From: Clavelina lepadiformis
Lineage: Eukaryota > Chordata > Ascidiacea > Aplousobranchia > Clavelinidae
DNA length: 64,000 nt
Assembly: GCF_947623445.1 (NCBI RefSeq)
Contig: NC_135246.1
Span: 17,839,856-17,903,855, forward strand
Direction: 5' to 3'
The position numbers were made by a program, and so were the translations under genes. This document shows, in pieces, positions 1-11,369 of this stretch (position 1 is its first letter; every line of letters begins with the position of its first letter). The notes below the pieces were generated by a model. It made no database searches, was not told where the DNA came from, and saw only the letters and a list, made by a program, of their open reading frames with translations.

Positions 1-103
1 CTTAAAAATGAAAGAATACCTTAAACCAAAAATATAATTGTAGATAAAAAATATACATCTTGGCATTTGCCATGGAGTGCTTTCAACTATCTTTTTTTCT
101 CAG

Positions 104-3100
104 GTTACTATTGTTGCTGGAGACACTGGCTGTGGAAAATCAACGCAAGTTCCTCAATATCTAATTGAGGCAGGATTTACCCACGTTGCATGCACACAGC
201 CTAGAAGGATCGCTGCAATTTCATTGTCTAAACGAGTTGCTTACGAAACGCTCAATCAGTACGGCTCTGAAGTTGCCTACCAAATAAGGCACGGTATTTT
301 TTATTATTCATTTTGTTACTTATGACAAACCTACACTGGTAAATCAATCATCGGTTCTAGGTTAACTTATAACGTGAGAGTTTTCAATTTTTTGGAAAGT
401 TTGCTGATTGACTGAGATTATACGAGTGAGTGAACTTTTAATTTAAACAGATTTGAAGGCACAAAGACTAAAGCTACACGAATCCTGTTTCTAACTGAGG
501 GTTTGCTCCTGAGGCAAATACAACAAGACCACACACTGAAGCAGTACAATGTTATAATTTTGGATGAGGTAAATATGGCGTATAAGCTGTTTGTAGCTTC
601 AGGTGTATGTTTGTTGTTTGTTGCATTTTGTTTATGAAAAATTATACATAAAGTCATACGTCAGAACTCAAACTTAATTCATTGCTGGAAGCCATTTGAG
701 ATCTAAAAAGTTTAAATTGTAAAGCAATGTTGTTTCCTATAATAAACAATTTCGTTCAAGTTTAAAATAAAATTGACTTCCAAGGTTTTCACAAATAATG
801 TTCTAATTTCAAGTTGTTTGAGTTTTATGGGCTTTCAAGTTTCATTGTATTTGTTTTATTTTCTATGGTTTCCAGTTAATACAACCAGTCAATGAGACAG
901 AGTTGTGTCATTATTCCAAAATTTCTTATTCTTTCCCAATGCCTTGGCAGGTCCATGAGCGTCATCTACAATCTGACTTCTTGTTGGGATTGCTTAAAAT
1001 TTTGAGCAGTTCTGGTCATCGGGAAGATCTCAGACTGGTGCTGATGTCTGCCACCATCAATCTCGAATTATTCTCCGAGTACTTTCAGGGGTCTCCTGTT
1101 ATCCAAGTCCCTGGTCGGTTATATCCCATCCAAGTGCAATATCTTCCCATACCAGTGGTGAGTTTTGGAACTGGACATTTTTACCGGGCGTTTACTTAAT
1201 TTTGATAGAAGCATGACTTTTAAGATCCATGATAACATGCAAAATTTGACTCATAATTTCTCACATATTAATAAGAATATGAAAAAATAACAAATCTATT
1301 TATGAATTGTTTATTTTGCTTCAGGAAGAACAAACAGGTAAAACAAGCAGGCTAGACCCTCGACCTTATGTTCGGATTTTGCAACGGATTGATAAGAAAT
1401 ATCCATCGTCAGAACGTGGCGATTTGTTGGTATTTTTACCTGGGATGCAGGTAAGAAATCAAAAAGAGAAGTTTGTCTTTGGGGTCTTTTATTGGGTTAG
1501 GGTCTAAAATATACAAAGTATATTAAATACATCGGGAAATAATTGGGATGAATTGTGGATTAATTGTGATGAATTTAAAGTTGAGTTTTTTATAGGAAAT
1601 CACAACAGTGGAAGGGGCTTCCCAGGCTTACGCAGAGGAAACCGGAAGATGGATAATTCTTCCTCTTCACAGCACTTTGTCAATTGAAGAGCAAGACAAG
1701 GTGGAAGAGTATTAAAGTTTAAAACCTTCCACTTAGGAGACATCTTTTCTTTTTGTGTTGTGGTCATGAACTCTAACTTATTTGTTGAAGTTGATTTAAA
1801 GTCAAAAATTTTTTTTTCTCATTTGCACAGTAATATAGGTGCTTTAAATTGTTTGATTAATAAAGCAGAGGCAGAGGATACAGCTATGCATAAATAGCTC
1901 AAAGTTAACTTGAATTTATTCTTGTATGAAATATGTTTATATGAGGGCAAATTTATCTACTAGGTATTTGATATGGCCCCAGAAGGAGTTCGAAAATGCA
2001 TTTTATCGACAAACATCGCCGAGACTTCCGTAACCGTCGATGGAGTGAGGTTTGTCGCCGACTCAGGCCGAGTAAAAGAAATGAGTTACGATGCCCAGTA
2101 CAAAATGAAAAAGCTGCAAGAGTTCTGGATAAGTCGGGCCAGTTCGGAACAAAGAAAAGGTGACGGTGACCATTCTTCCATGAAATACTTGTTTATGTTT
2201 TCATTCCCAATTAAATAGTATGGATTATTTATTCATTGTATCTTTATCTTTATTGTTTATATGCTGAACTATTCCATCATGATGATGATCATGATTAGGG
2301 CTACCATATGTCCTCTTTTAGGAGGATTTGTCCTCTTTTCTAAAGAAAAATGAATTGTCCTCCAAGGACACTGAAAAATTCCCAAATGTCCTCCTTTTTT
2401 GCATTTTGCGCTTTCTTGCTTATATTTTCAACAGAATTGTATGTTTATGTGACTTTTCGGCATGAGGCCTAAGTCAAGTCAAATGACTTTTCAGCGACAG
2501 CATGAGGTCTAATCATTTTTCTTATCATTGTTTTAATATAGAGAAACATAAAATCTAAACAAAGCTAAGCAATAATGCCAAAGAGGAACACGGTGTTTTC
2601 TGATGAACTGCGGCAGAAATATCCTTGTTTCAGAAAAGGACATAATGATTTTGAAGCTGAATGCATTATTTGTGCATATACGTATAATTATCCAAAAACA
2701 TGTGATAAATTCTTTAAACGTAAAACTTTATTTGCATTGTACTTGCTGGAGAAATTGTCCTCTTTTTTGGCGATGAAAATATGGTAGGCTTAATCATGAT
2801 GAACTATTCTAGCACTGCTGTATTATCATACTTTCTGCATATGCTGATTTTGAAATGTAATCATTGAGTCCGATTTAGGTAGAGCTGGAAGAACTGGTCC
2901 AGGCGTTTCTTATCGTCTTTACTCCGAAGATGATTATGATGCACTTGCTGATTATTCTACTCCAGAGATACAAAGAGTTCCACTTGATTCCTTGATACTG
3001 CAGGTGGACAGTTTTGGAATTTGAAAAGTTTGTCGCAGACTGTTTATAATCGAAATAACGCTGCTCTTACTGAATTGTAACTCATGACTCTCGGTTTCAT

Positions 3101-6100
3101 GTCAGAATTGTCCGACTGATGAAAGTCTTTGCAGGGCTTAACTCGGCAATGACGCTTACTCCTGTTGACCAGGTCCACTAAACAGGAGTAAGCGTCATTG
3201 GTGCCTTGCTCAAGGTCATTACAACAGTAACGTCACTCGACATGGAACCCTGATCACTGCCAACCTTGCTCTCGGAATTCTCCGCTACCGAGCAGGCATA
3301 AAAGGACATTAATACATATTACCATTATGTTTGGGAGATAATTACCAGATTATTTTGTACACCGTTATTATTATATAATTAATTATAATTAGATGATATG
3401 TTTTGTATGTTGGTTTTACACAGCAATTCATAGTTTAGGGTGTCATAAGGTAGGGTTAGATCTATAGTTCATAGGTTAGGACGTTTTATAGATGAAAAGT
3501 ATGGGAATATCCGATGTTCGATCCTTTTCATTTATTGAGCCACCACCGGAGGGAGCAATGAATGATGCTCTTCGCGTGCTTACGGAACACGGAGCAATCG
3601 ATTCGGATGAAAATATAACTGCACTCGGGGAGATGCTTGCTCAACTTCCTGTGGATGTCGCTATTGGTTAGTGGACGATCGTAGATTTGAATTTTTTCTT
3701 TGCCAGTTTGTCATGAAGTTTTTTATGTTTTGTTTTGGTAATGGCGTTAGGAAAACACTGTGTAACAAAATATGGATGTTGTGAATTCAAAAACAGTTAA
3801 ACTTGCGTATAACGACACCTCAAGGAGAATTGGCAAGAGTGCACAAACTGCATCCGTAAATGAACTATTTTAAACTATGGCAAAAATACACATTTATTGA
3901 ATGTTAAGCTTAAAGACTTAAAAGCTTATAAAGTAGTAAATGTTTGAACAATTTAGAAAGTGCCACAGTACTTGCAAATGATTTCAAAACTAACAAATTT
4001 CTTTGTGTACTTGGCACGTTGATTTTTAGATACAGTTTGAACAACACTATCTATAATGACAGTTACATCTGTGTACAGTTTTTATTTCATGGGATTTTGT
4101 TTGTGCTGATATAAATGAATTGCCATTGTTGGCGAGATCTTTTGTATATATGAAAAAATCATCAACCAAGAGTTATACCCAAGTACTTTATGCTTCAAAC
4201 ATTTTCCATTAAGTTCCCATTGTTATTTACTTTTCATTGCTGACCAGTTTTAAGATATTTTTGAGTCTTGAGAGATTTTATGGTTGTGGATGTTTTTATC
4301 GTTTTTTTTCTTTATTTGAGATATTTTTATTCTGCTTGAGGTTATGATTTACGATAATATTTTTTAGTTTCTTGGAGTTGTTTATAACTGTTTACTCTGC
4401 TTAGGATTTTAATTATACAATCTAGCTGCTTGTTTGTCTCTCTTAGAACCTGGCAGTGCTTGTAAAGGTGAACTTAAACTAAAGAATTTTCTGACTGTTT
4501 AGTGGACTTAAATTTTCTCTTTGAATGGTTTCATTCATTTCAGGTAAAATGCTGATTATGGGAAGTTTGTTTGATTTCATTGAACCAGTGATGTCGGTCG
4601 CCTCAGTGCTTAGTGTGCAATCTCCTTATACAAGATCTGCTTACAATAACCCAGAAGCCTGTACAAGACGAAGACCCATAGAGTCGGACCATGGAGACCC
4701 AATAACTCTTTTGAACTTATTCGATGAATGGATTCAGGTATTGTTGAGTGATTGAGCCAAACATGAAGCTGCAACCAAGATTTTCCCTGATTTATTGTTG
4801 AGTGTTCTTCGCTTATTGCAGAACGTCAATAGCGATTTTTATATGAAGTTACTTTGCCTAAGGTTGCCCCCAAGAATGTGAGTTCGAAAAAGTGGCAAAG
4901 GTCACCAATTATTACCAAGCTAAATGGTTTGCTTGCTTTTGCCTACAGATGAAAAGTGACAGTAGGTCATCAAGCCGAAAGTGGTGCAAAAGACGTTGTC
5001 TGGAAGAGCAGAGATTCTATGAGATGGCCAATGTTAAGCGACAATTTCAAGACCTTCTTAAGGTTTGTAAAGTTTATGTTTAAGATTTATAACATCTGCT
5101 ACATTAGATAATGTGGTTTTGTTTTTAAAAACTAAGTAAAATTGCAAAATGTAGTTGCTTGTCATTTATATATTCGAAACTAATTGTTGATGTATGTCCA
5201 AGGACAATGCCTTACTTGCGGCCATTGATGACAAAGACATTCCGGAAACAAGTTACAAAAGAAGGCAGCGCCATGCTGATAAGAAGAGATTGAGAGAACT
5301 CAAGAACGAGGAGAGGTTACGACATTTACAAGAAATTTTTCATCTGTTTTCGTAAGTTGAAAGGGCACCACTTTTTAAATCTGATGTCTATGGATGTTTG
5401 CAGGTTTCAGTCCAGAAAGAGAAAAGTTTTAAAAAGAACGGATGGAAAATATGAAATAGACAATTCTGATGACGATAATGACAATGCAGATAACCACCCC
5501 AGTACGTCAATCACAAGCAATGTCAAGGACCTTGAATTTAAAATAAGACATGACCTTGACAAGCTCTATAAGGTGAGATAGATTCTATTTATGATATGGG
5601 GAAAAGAAATGGGCAGTATATATATATTTTAACACTGTACATATATTGTTTCGATGGATGGAACAAATTTTCTGTATAATGTGTTGAGCAGTGGTAAATA
5701 ATTAAGAAACATTAAGTCTAAAACTTAATTTGTTGTATTTGTATAAATGGCATCTGTCAATATGATGTACTTATAACCCAGGCTTCAAGCGTACGAAGAA
5801 ACTTTACTTTGCGTGACATCATAATGTTGAAAATTATCTTAGTCTCAGGCCTGTATCCACAGCTTGCGTTTCCAGACGATTGCAACAATTATTCACCAGA
5901 TTCTGACCAAGTAACGAAATACATTTGATAACTTCTGTTGTTTTCCATTAGTTTACATTGAAAGGAATACTTATCAAAGCCATATTTAACTTAAACTTGG
6001 TAAATTCAAAGACATTTTTCTGAAAACTATTACATTTACTGCCGGTACCTATAGTTGGTTCATTGTTGTGTTTTCATTGTGGAGGACCATGGTCATTCAT

Positions 6101-7792
6101 AACCGAATAACTGATTTTAACTTATTTCAGTTTTACATTATATGCATCATACATACAGAGTATGCTTTAAAATTATAATCATCATTTTCAGATTTTCCAT
6201 ACAAAGAACAAATTATTTGTGGTCTTACACCCGAATGGTTACTTCTCACACCATCCACAAGAACTAGAACCAACCGGACGGGAGGATAACTCGCTAAAGA
6301 AAGAGGGGCAGTCAGGTCACAGGGGCCTGCTAGGCCATCGTCATCAGTTGCTCACCTATGTTTCTCTCCTTGAGACAACAAAACCTTACCTCGTCAATAC
6401 AATGAGGGTAGACGTGGACTTAGTTCTTCGTTTTCAATAAATTCTGTGCACTGATAGAATATTAATACATTTTTTATTAGTGTTTGTTTTTGACTTCGCA
6501 AAAGGTACAAACAAACATAAAAAAGGAGTTTGTGCAGATAAAAAAGCCTAAGAACGATGTACTGTAAATGGAATACGTGACACTTAATGTGTAATAGGTT
6601 CCCGCTTTACAAACTCTTCTGCTCTTCGCGCAATCACTTGATACCAATGCTGACTGTAGAAGGATTGTAGCTGATGGGTGGATTGAAATTAATCTTGTCG
6701 ATGCGAATGCTGCACAGAGCATAATCGCATCCATGTTGCAGCTGCGGAATGCCTGGGATCAGCTTCTTAAGCTTCGATTGGAAGCAACGAAAAATGAAAG
6801 CCACGAAGGTCCCATCTATTTTTGGGTTTATTTGCACTTTTTGTAAATTTGAGCGTTCTGGTTAAGTTAAATAATTTGAAAGTTAGCTTAAGTGACAAAG
6901 AATGAATAAAATCTTTCTAGGGTTTACGTTGGTGAGAAAAAGCAAGAAACTGCAACATTTTCTCAGCAAAAAACTCGCTGAATTTCTTGACAGCAGATTG
7001 GAATATCGCTTGCGTCGATTTACTACTTTAGAAAGACAAAAGCTATATGTTGGCCCAGGAGTGAATGACGATGACGTAGTTGAAGGTTACAGCAAACATT
7101 TTTATTTTACTATATTTCAGACAAATTTAGAAATTTGCCTAGCCGCTGTACAATTTGCTAATTCAAACCACTGCAAGATTGTTCAACTTGAAAACTTTTT
7201 TCAGGAGGTTTTGGAATATCCATGACAAAAGCCGTTCCAGACGCAGTCAAAGGAGGAATGAAACTTGCGGATTACCTTACTTATAACTGCTTGCAAGAAC
7301 TGGAAGAAAGTAGCCTGAGCGGTGATTATTTGAGACAATTTTGGACGTGTCCTGTTTGTCAGATAAAAATGCCAATGACAGTTGGTGAACGCTTACGTCA
7401 TCAAGCTGCATGTGGTGGAAGTAATGCAGAGGTAAGATCAAAATTAATGACTACATGCATTCTGCAGGATTTTCCTTGTTGGAAACTTTAAGAATTACTT
7501 GTTACACCAGCAGTAATAAAAAGTGTTCTTTTAAATTGTTGCAACAGTTTAAGTCACTAGTGAACATCTGTGTAATGACGTAGCAGCCTGTTAATAATCG
7601 TATTCATCATAGAGCTACTTAACAGTGAGAGCCTAACAATTTCAGGAAACTAATCAAGAAACTGCAGCTGATTCAAAGACCTCGACCAGCCTTCCACAAC
7701 TGCAACGTTCCTATCACTGCGACGTGTGCGATGAAGATTTCATGTTTTCAGCCGTTGAAATACTGAAGCATAAAAGAACACACAAAGCGTGA
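104..7792 (+). CDS. DHX34: DHX34 DEAH-box RNA helicase, 3' 18 exons (5' end outside window)
   Basis: DHX34 is an SF2 helicase that promotes nonsense-mediated mRNA decay by helping UPF1 activation (family knowledge). Exons: 104-288, 451-568, 951-1157, 1325-1450, 1596-1700, 1964-2159, 2879-3003, 3492-3666, 4544-4737, 4949-5062, 5203-5351, 5404-5572, 5782-5910, 6192-6407, 6598-6808, 6921-7085, 7205-7431, 7646-7792. They total 2958 nt, 985 codons plus TGA, in frame throughout. Visible motifs: Walker [20 protein letters not shown] split by an intron (DE|VHERH), [21 protein letters not shown]. The HA2/OB-type region follows ([25 protein letters not shown]). The C-terminus has two Cys/His motifs, FWTCPVC..RHQAAC and YHCDVC..KHKRTH, as in vertebrate DHX34. 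Intron 1 is GC-AG. The start codon and N-terminus lie upstream of base 1. It is convergent with CCDC51. Confidence 0.96.
2296..2793 (+). mobile_element. hAT-like (ZMYM1/DUF4371-type) internally deleted element in DHX34 intron 6
   Basis: About 500 bp bounded by inverted ends: ATGATTAGGGCTACCATAT at the left and its near-complement ATATGGTAGGCTTAATCAT at the right. Runs of TGTCCTCTTTT-type sequence sit just inside both ends. A small + strand reading frame at 2575-2787 starts [13 protein letters not shown] and carries a Cys-x2-Cys (CIIC), resembling the N-terminus of hAT transposases of the ZMYM1/DUF4371 group. The rest of the transposase is absent. The element is intronic and does not disturb DHX34 exons. 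The palindromic ends (TCATGAT) make the target duplication ambiguous. Confidence 0.55.
3148..3199. repeat. Perfect 19-bp inverted repeat (hairpin) in DHX34 intron 7
   Basis: AATGACGCTTACTCCTGTT at 3148-3166 is exactly complementary to 3181-3199, separated by a 14-base loop (3167-3180). It is in the intron between 3003 and 3492. It could be the core of a small foldback element or a transcribed hairpin. I see no protein-coding content around it. Confidence 0.75.
3667..4543 (+). other. DHX34 intron 8, no gene seen
   Basis: AT-rich intron of 877 bases between two DHX34 exons. I see no coding exon, RNA gene or clear repeat in it. Confidence 0.6.
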
Positions 7793-7973
7793 TAGGATGA
7801 GAACATAGAAAACAAAAAAATGTTGCCCAAGGGCTGATTTACGCCTCAGCACGCTCACATGATTGTTTGCAGAGTGGACTAAATAAATACAGTTTTTCAT
7901 CATAAGCATGCAAATAAAACTTGGGCTAAATTCACAGCAAAAAGTATTCATTCTGCAGTATCATAGTTATTGG

Positions 7974-9927
7974 CTATACGCGGAGTATATGATATATTGC
8001 CATCATTACGCCGCCCCATAAGATAATATCAATCACTGGAGGGCGCCTGTAACTTGACGTTGACTCATCTTCCGACAATTTCTCCTTGCGTGTCACAGTC
8101 TCTAATTTCATACTTTTGAGTGGTGCACCAGTTATATTGTTATCAATATAAGGAAAAGCTTGGCATATCTGGTCCAATTTGGAATTGATTATGGAAAGTT
8201 GTTTGTCAATTTTGCTTTCTACATAAGGTGAAGACTCGTTTGAATTTGACATTACATCAATTGATTTGATCAGTTCACCAAGTTGTTCGTTTTGCTCAGT
8301 TAGTAACTCGTGATTAAGGGAGGCGTCTTCAAGAAGTTGAAGAAGCTGGTTTTGAAAACTTTGCAGCACCTGGTTTAAGAACGAAAACATGATTTAAGTT
8401 TCCTGCAATGTCTAACCATTGAACACTTGGCAAATGTGGTTATTATCCTAATCTACATACAGTATAAATAAGTTTCATCCTCAGTAATTAAATGAGCATC
8501 ATTATCTCTCACCTGCTTGAAAGAATTGAGCACTGTAACTATCTCAGATAATTTTGTTGTTGCATCAGCATTTAATGATTCATCATTTACCATCGATGAT
8601 GCCGTAGCCTTTGCTGGGATTGGTTCAGACAATAATTTATTGACCAGACAAACTTGCAATTGCTTGATTTCTTCTTTGATATCATCATATTGACTTTGCA
8701 TGTTGGGTAAAACCTATTGTCATAAAACACAGATGCTGAACAACCAAGTTATCACTCAGTGTTTTGTTTTGGACCATGCTATCATTATTTATCGAAGCGG
8801 ACTAATCTTAGCAGTGAATGCTGAATATATTCTTTCTTAACTAATACAATACAAAGGTAAGGGCTGTAAGTGTGTATATTCAGGTCACACTTTACTTATA
8901 AGTCTGGTTAATTTTTTAAATACTGTAATATGAAACCTCTCCTATCTTGGTTTTTATTTCTTCATTCTGATCTTTTTCCTTTATCATGTGTTGGAGGTCT
9001 TTTGTACGCACTCGGTTGATGTAAGCAGATCCCAACATACCTGCATGAAAAACAGGAAAGTTTTGTCTTTCTCCACTTTGAACAAGGTTTGTGTGTTTGA
9101 ATGATGAGCAGCTTACCAAGGACTGTACCAACAACAGTCCCAATAAGGGACCAATTTTTGGTTCGTTCAACCCTTGCTCGTTCTTTTTCGTAACTGTCTC
9201 TCATCGCAGCAGAAAGTTCTAAAAATGTGTCACGTTCTTTTTCTTCAACAGAGTCTATCTTTATTTTTATTCTAAAAACAAATATAATGTGGAAAGTGGC
9301 AAAGAATGGAAAAGAGTAAGACAGAAACTATCGCATTTTTGATATTGTTACATACTGTTCCTCTTTTGTCACAAGTTCATGTTGCTCATTTGCAAGTTGA
9401 GGATACAGTGGACTCGAGTAATTGACATGGCTCAGACGTTCTCTCACATTTTTTAACTGATCCCGAATTGTTGAAACCTCTCGCAAAACAGCACGTTCTT
9501 CATGTCTGGCTTGCAGAAATTTTTTCTCTGCCTAAAAATGTTAAAGTAAAATTAATCTTGTTAAATACGATATCACTGAATGGAATGCACTCTTTGAAAA
9601 TGGTATGTCTGCACTGTCCGGTTAAATTTTGCATTAGTTTACCTTTCGCACTTCTGCTTGTGCATCTTGGACATCTTTTAAACCAACAAATTCTTCATAT
9701 TTTTCGTAGAAGTTAGACCAGTTTTTATGTGTCACATCTTGTAATTGCTTAAGTTTTTCGCTGCCCCAATTTGAATAAGAAGAATATGATAAAAGAAAAC
9801 AGGAAGATTGCGAAGGGGTGAGCCTAATAAAGGAATGCTTGCTCGAAAAACAAGTTTCAAAACGACAGTTTCTGCAGATGCCCCTCGATATTTGAGCTTG
9901 TTTGGTAATCACACCCGCAATGCACAT
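7974..9927 (-). CDS. CCDC51: CCDC51/MITOK mitochondrial potassium channel subunit
   Basis: CCDC51 is the pore-forming subunit (MITOK) of the mitochondrial ATP-sensitive K+ channel in the inner membrane (family knowledge). Six - strand exons: 9927-9643, 9531-9356, 9271-9117, 9040-8937, 8713-8513, 8369-7974; 1317 nt, 438 residues plus TAG. The first ~50 residues are rich in Arg, Ser and Cys with few acidic residues, fitting a mitochondrial presequence. The family hallmarks follow: YEEFVGLKDVQDAQ, coiled coil, YEKERARVERTKNWSLIGT, a first membrane segment ending GSAYINRVR, a second coiled-coil region, and a last hydrophobic segment near the C-terminus (DIILWGGVMMAIYHILRV). Start 9927 is the first ATG of the open first exon. 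The donor at 8937/8936 (GAG|GTTTCA) is weak. The region between the two membrane segments is divergent from vertebrates. Confidence 0.92.
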
Positions 9928-11369
9928 GCTTACAGATTCCCGCTAAACCTGTAAATATTTGTCTGCAATGCAATCCATTTAATTAGTCTAACAACTAATT
10001 GTAGGAACAGGACTTACGAATTACCGGTAAGCTTGGATCATGGTTGAAAGTCAAATGATTTCAGATGGACCACTACAACACAGCAGTCTGCACACAAACA
10101 GAACAGCACCTAGCGGATCTGTAGCACGTGAAACTGCACCCGATGGAAGCAAGTAAAAATAGATAACCACCATGAAAGCACAAAATCTGCACATTGCGAT
10201 TCTGGATGGATAGCTATTTCAGCCAATAACTAAAAGTAACAGAAGTAAATTTTTGTGAATATATTTGTTGTGTTCATGTGTTGTAGTCAACAGAAATCAT
10301 TATTCTTTATTTCCCCGGTAATTTCCCAATTGCATGACCAAACAATCCAGTAGTCACGATTAGGGTTCAAACAACTTCGATACCTAAGTTTGTCAAGGTC
10401 TAGTGGTACAGTTATTACTTTGTTAATCAAAAGTGGACTTTATTTTGTAAAATTATTTATACATTTTTCAAAAGAAAACGCTTATACATTTTGCCATTGT
10501 AGGCCTAGTTATATCGCATGACGTCTATTGGGTCTACACTTAACAACTACCATCGAGCCCCACTTGCCTGTTTGCCCTGTGGTCCAGTTGTGTACGTTAC
10601 GAATATGCCAAAGACAGTATGCCCAATGCGATTTCTAAAGAGAAAAGGAGGCACTTCTTTGGCGTAACTCATGTGGAATGCAACCTGGCCTGTAGTGTAC
10701 TTGAGTCTCTGACAAATTTAACCTCTGTGCAGTTTTCTGCAGATTGAAATTATCGATCAAACTGTCAGACTGAAAAGTTCTTCCTGCCTAGAAACAAAGT
10801 TTGATTTGACGAGCAGATGAGTTTCATTGGAGACTCAATTCTTTGTTTTTTTTTGTATTTTGCCTTATTTGTTTATTACAATTTGGAGTAAATGTAAAAA
10901 AAAATGGTCAAACACTTTCCTTGGATTAGGGACGACTTTCCTGCACGTCTTGCCACACTTCTTGCAATTTCTATCTGATAGCCCACTACTTAGTAGGTAC
11001 TTAATGTGACAATCACTTCCAAATCAAAAGTCACATGCGAATGAATTTCTGCATGCAAACTTAGCAGTCTGAACTGTAGCTGATCATCCTAGTGGAAAAT
11101 GTTACATATCATGCTAACATGAGTATTAGCATTGGCTTGCTACTGATTTTGTGCATCAGTCATCTGAGAATATTTCATATATACCGGTAGCTTAGAAAGA
11201 AAAACATGCACGCACTCTGAAGACAAATGTTTTTCAGATTAATAGGTTAATGCTTTTTCAAAGTGATTTTAAAATAGAATAAGCTGGAATGTGAATTTTC
11301 TTTCTCCATTATTTGACAAAATCATTGTTTTGTTGACAACTTGGATTACACTTGATTTATCAGCATCCA
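9928..11369. other. Shared upstream region of CCDC51 and MRPL35
   Basis: 1.4 kb between two divergent genes, so it should hold both promoters. I see no TATA box in a convincing position, no further coding exon and no RNA gene. Both neighbours encode mitochondrial proteins, so a bidirectional promoter is possible (inference). Confidence 0.5.

Noticed and set aside
9468..9716. + strand open frame over CCDC51
   Set aside because: Antisense shadow of CCDC51 exons 1 and 2, crossing their intron.
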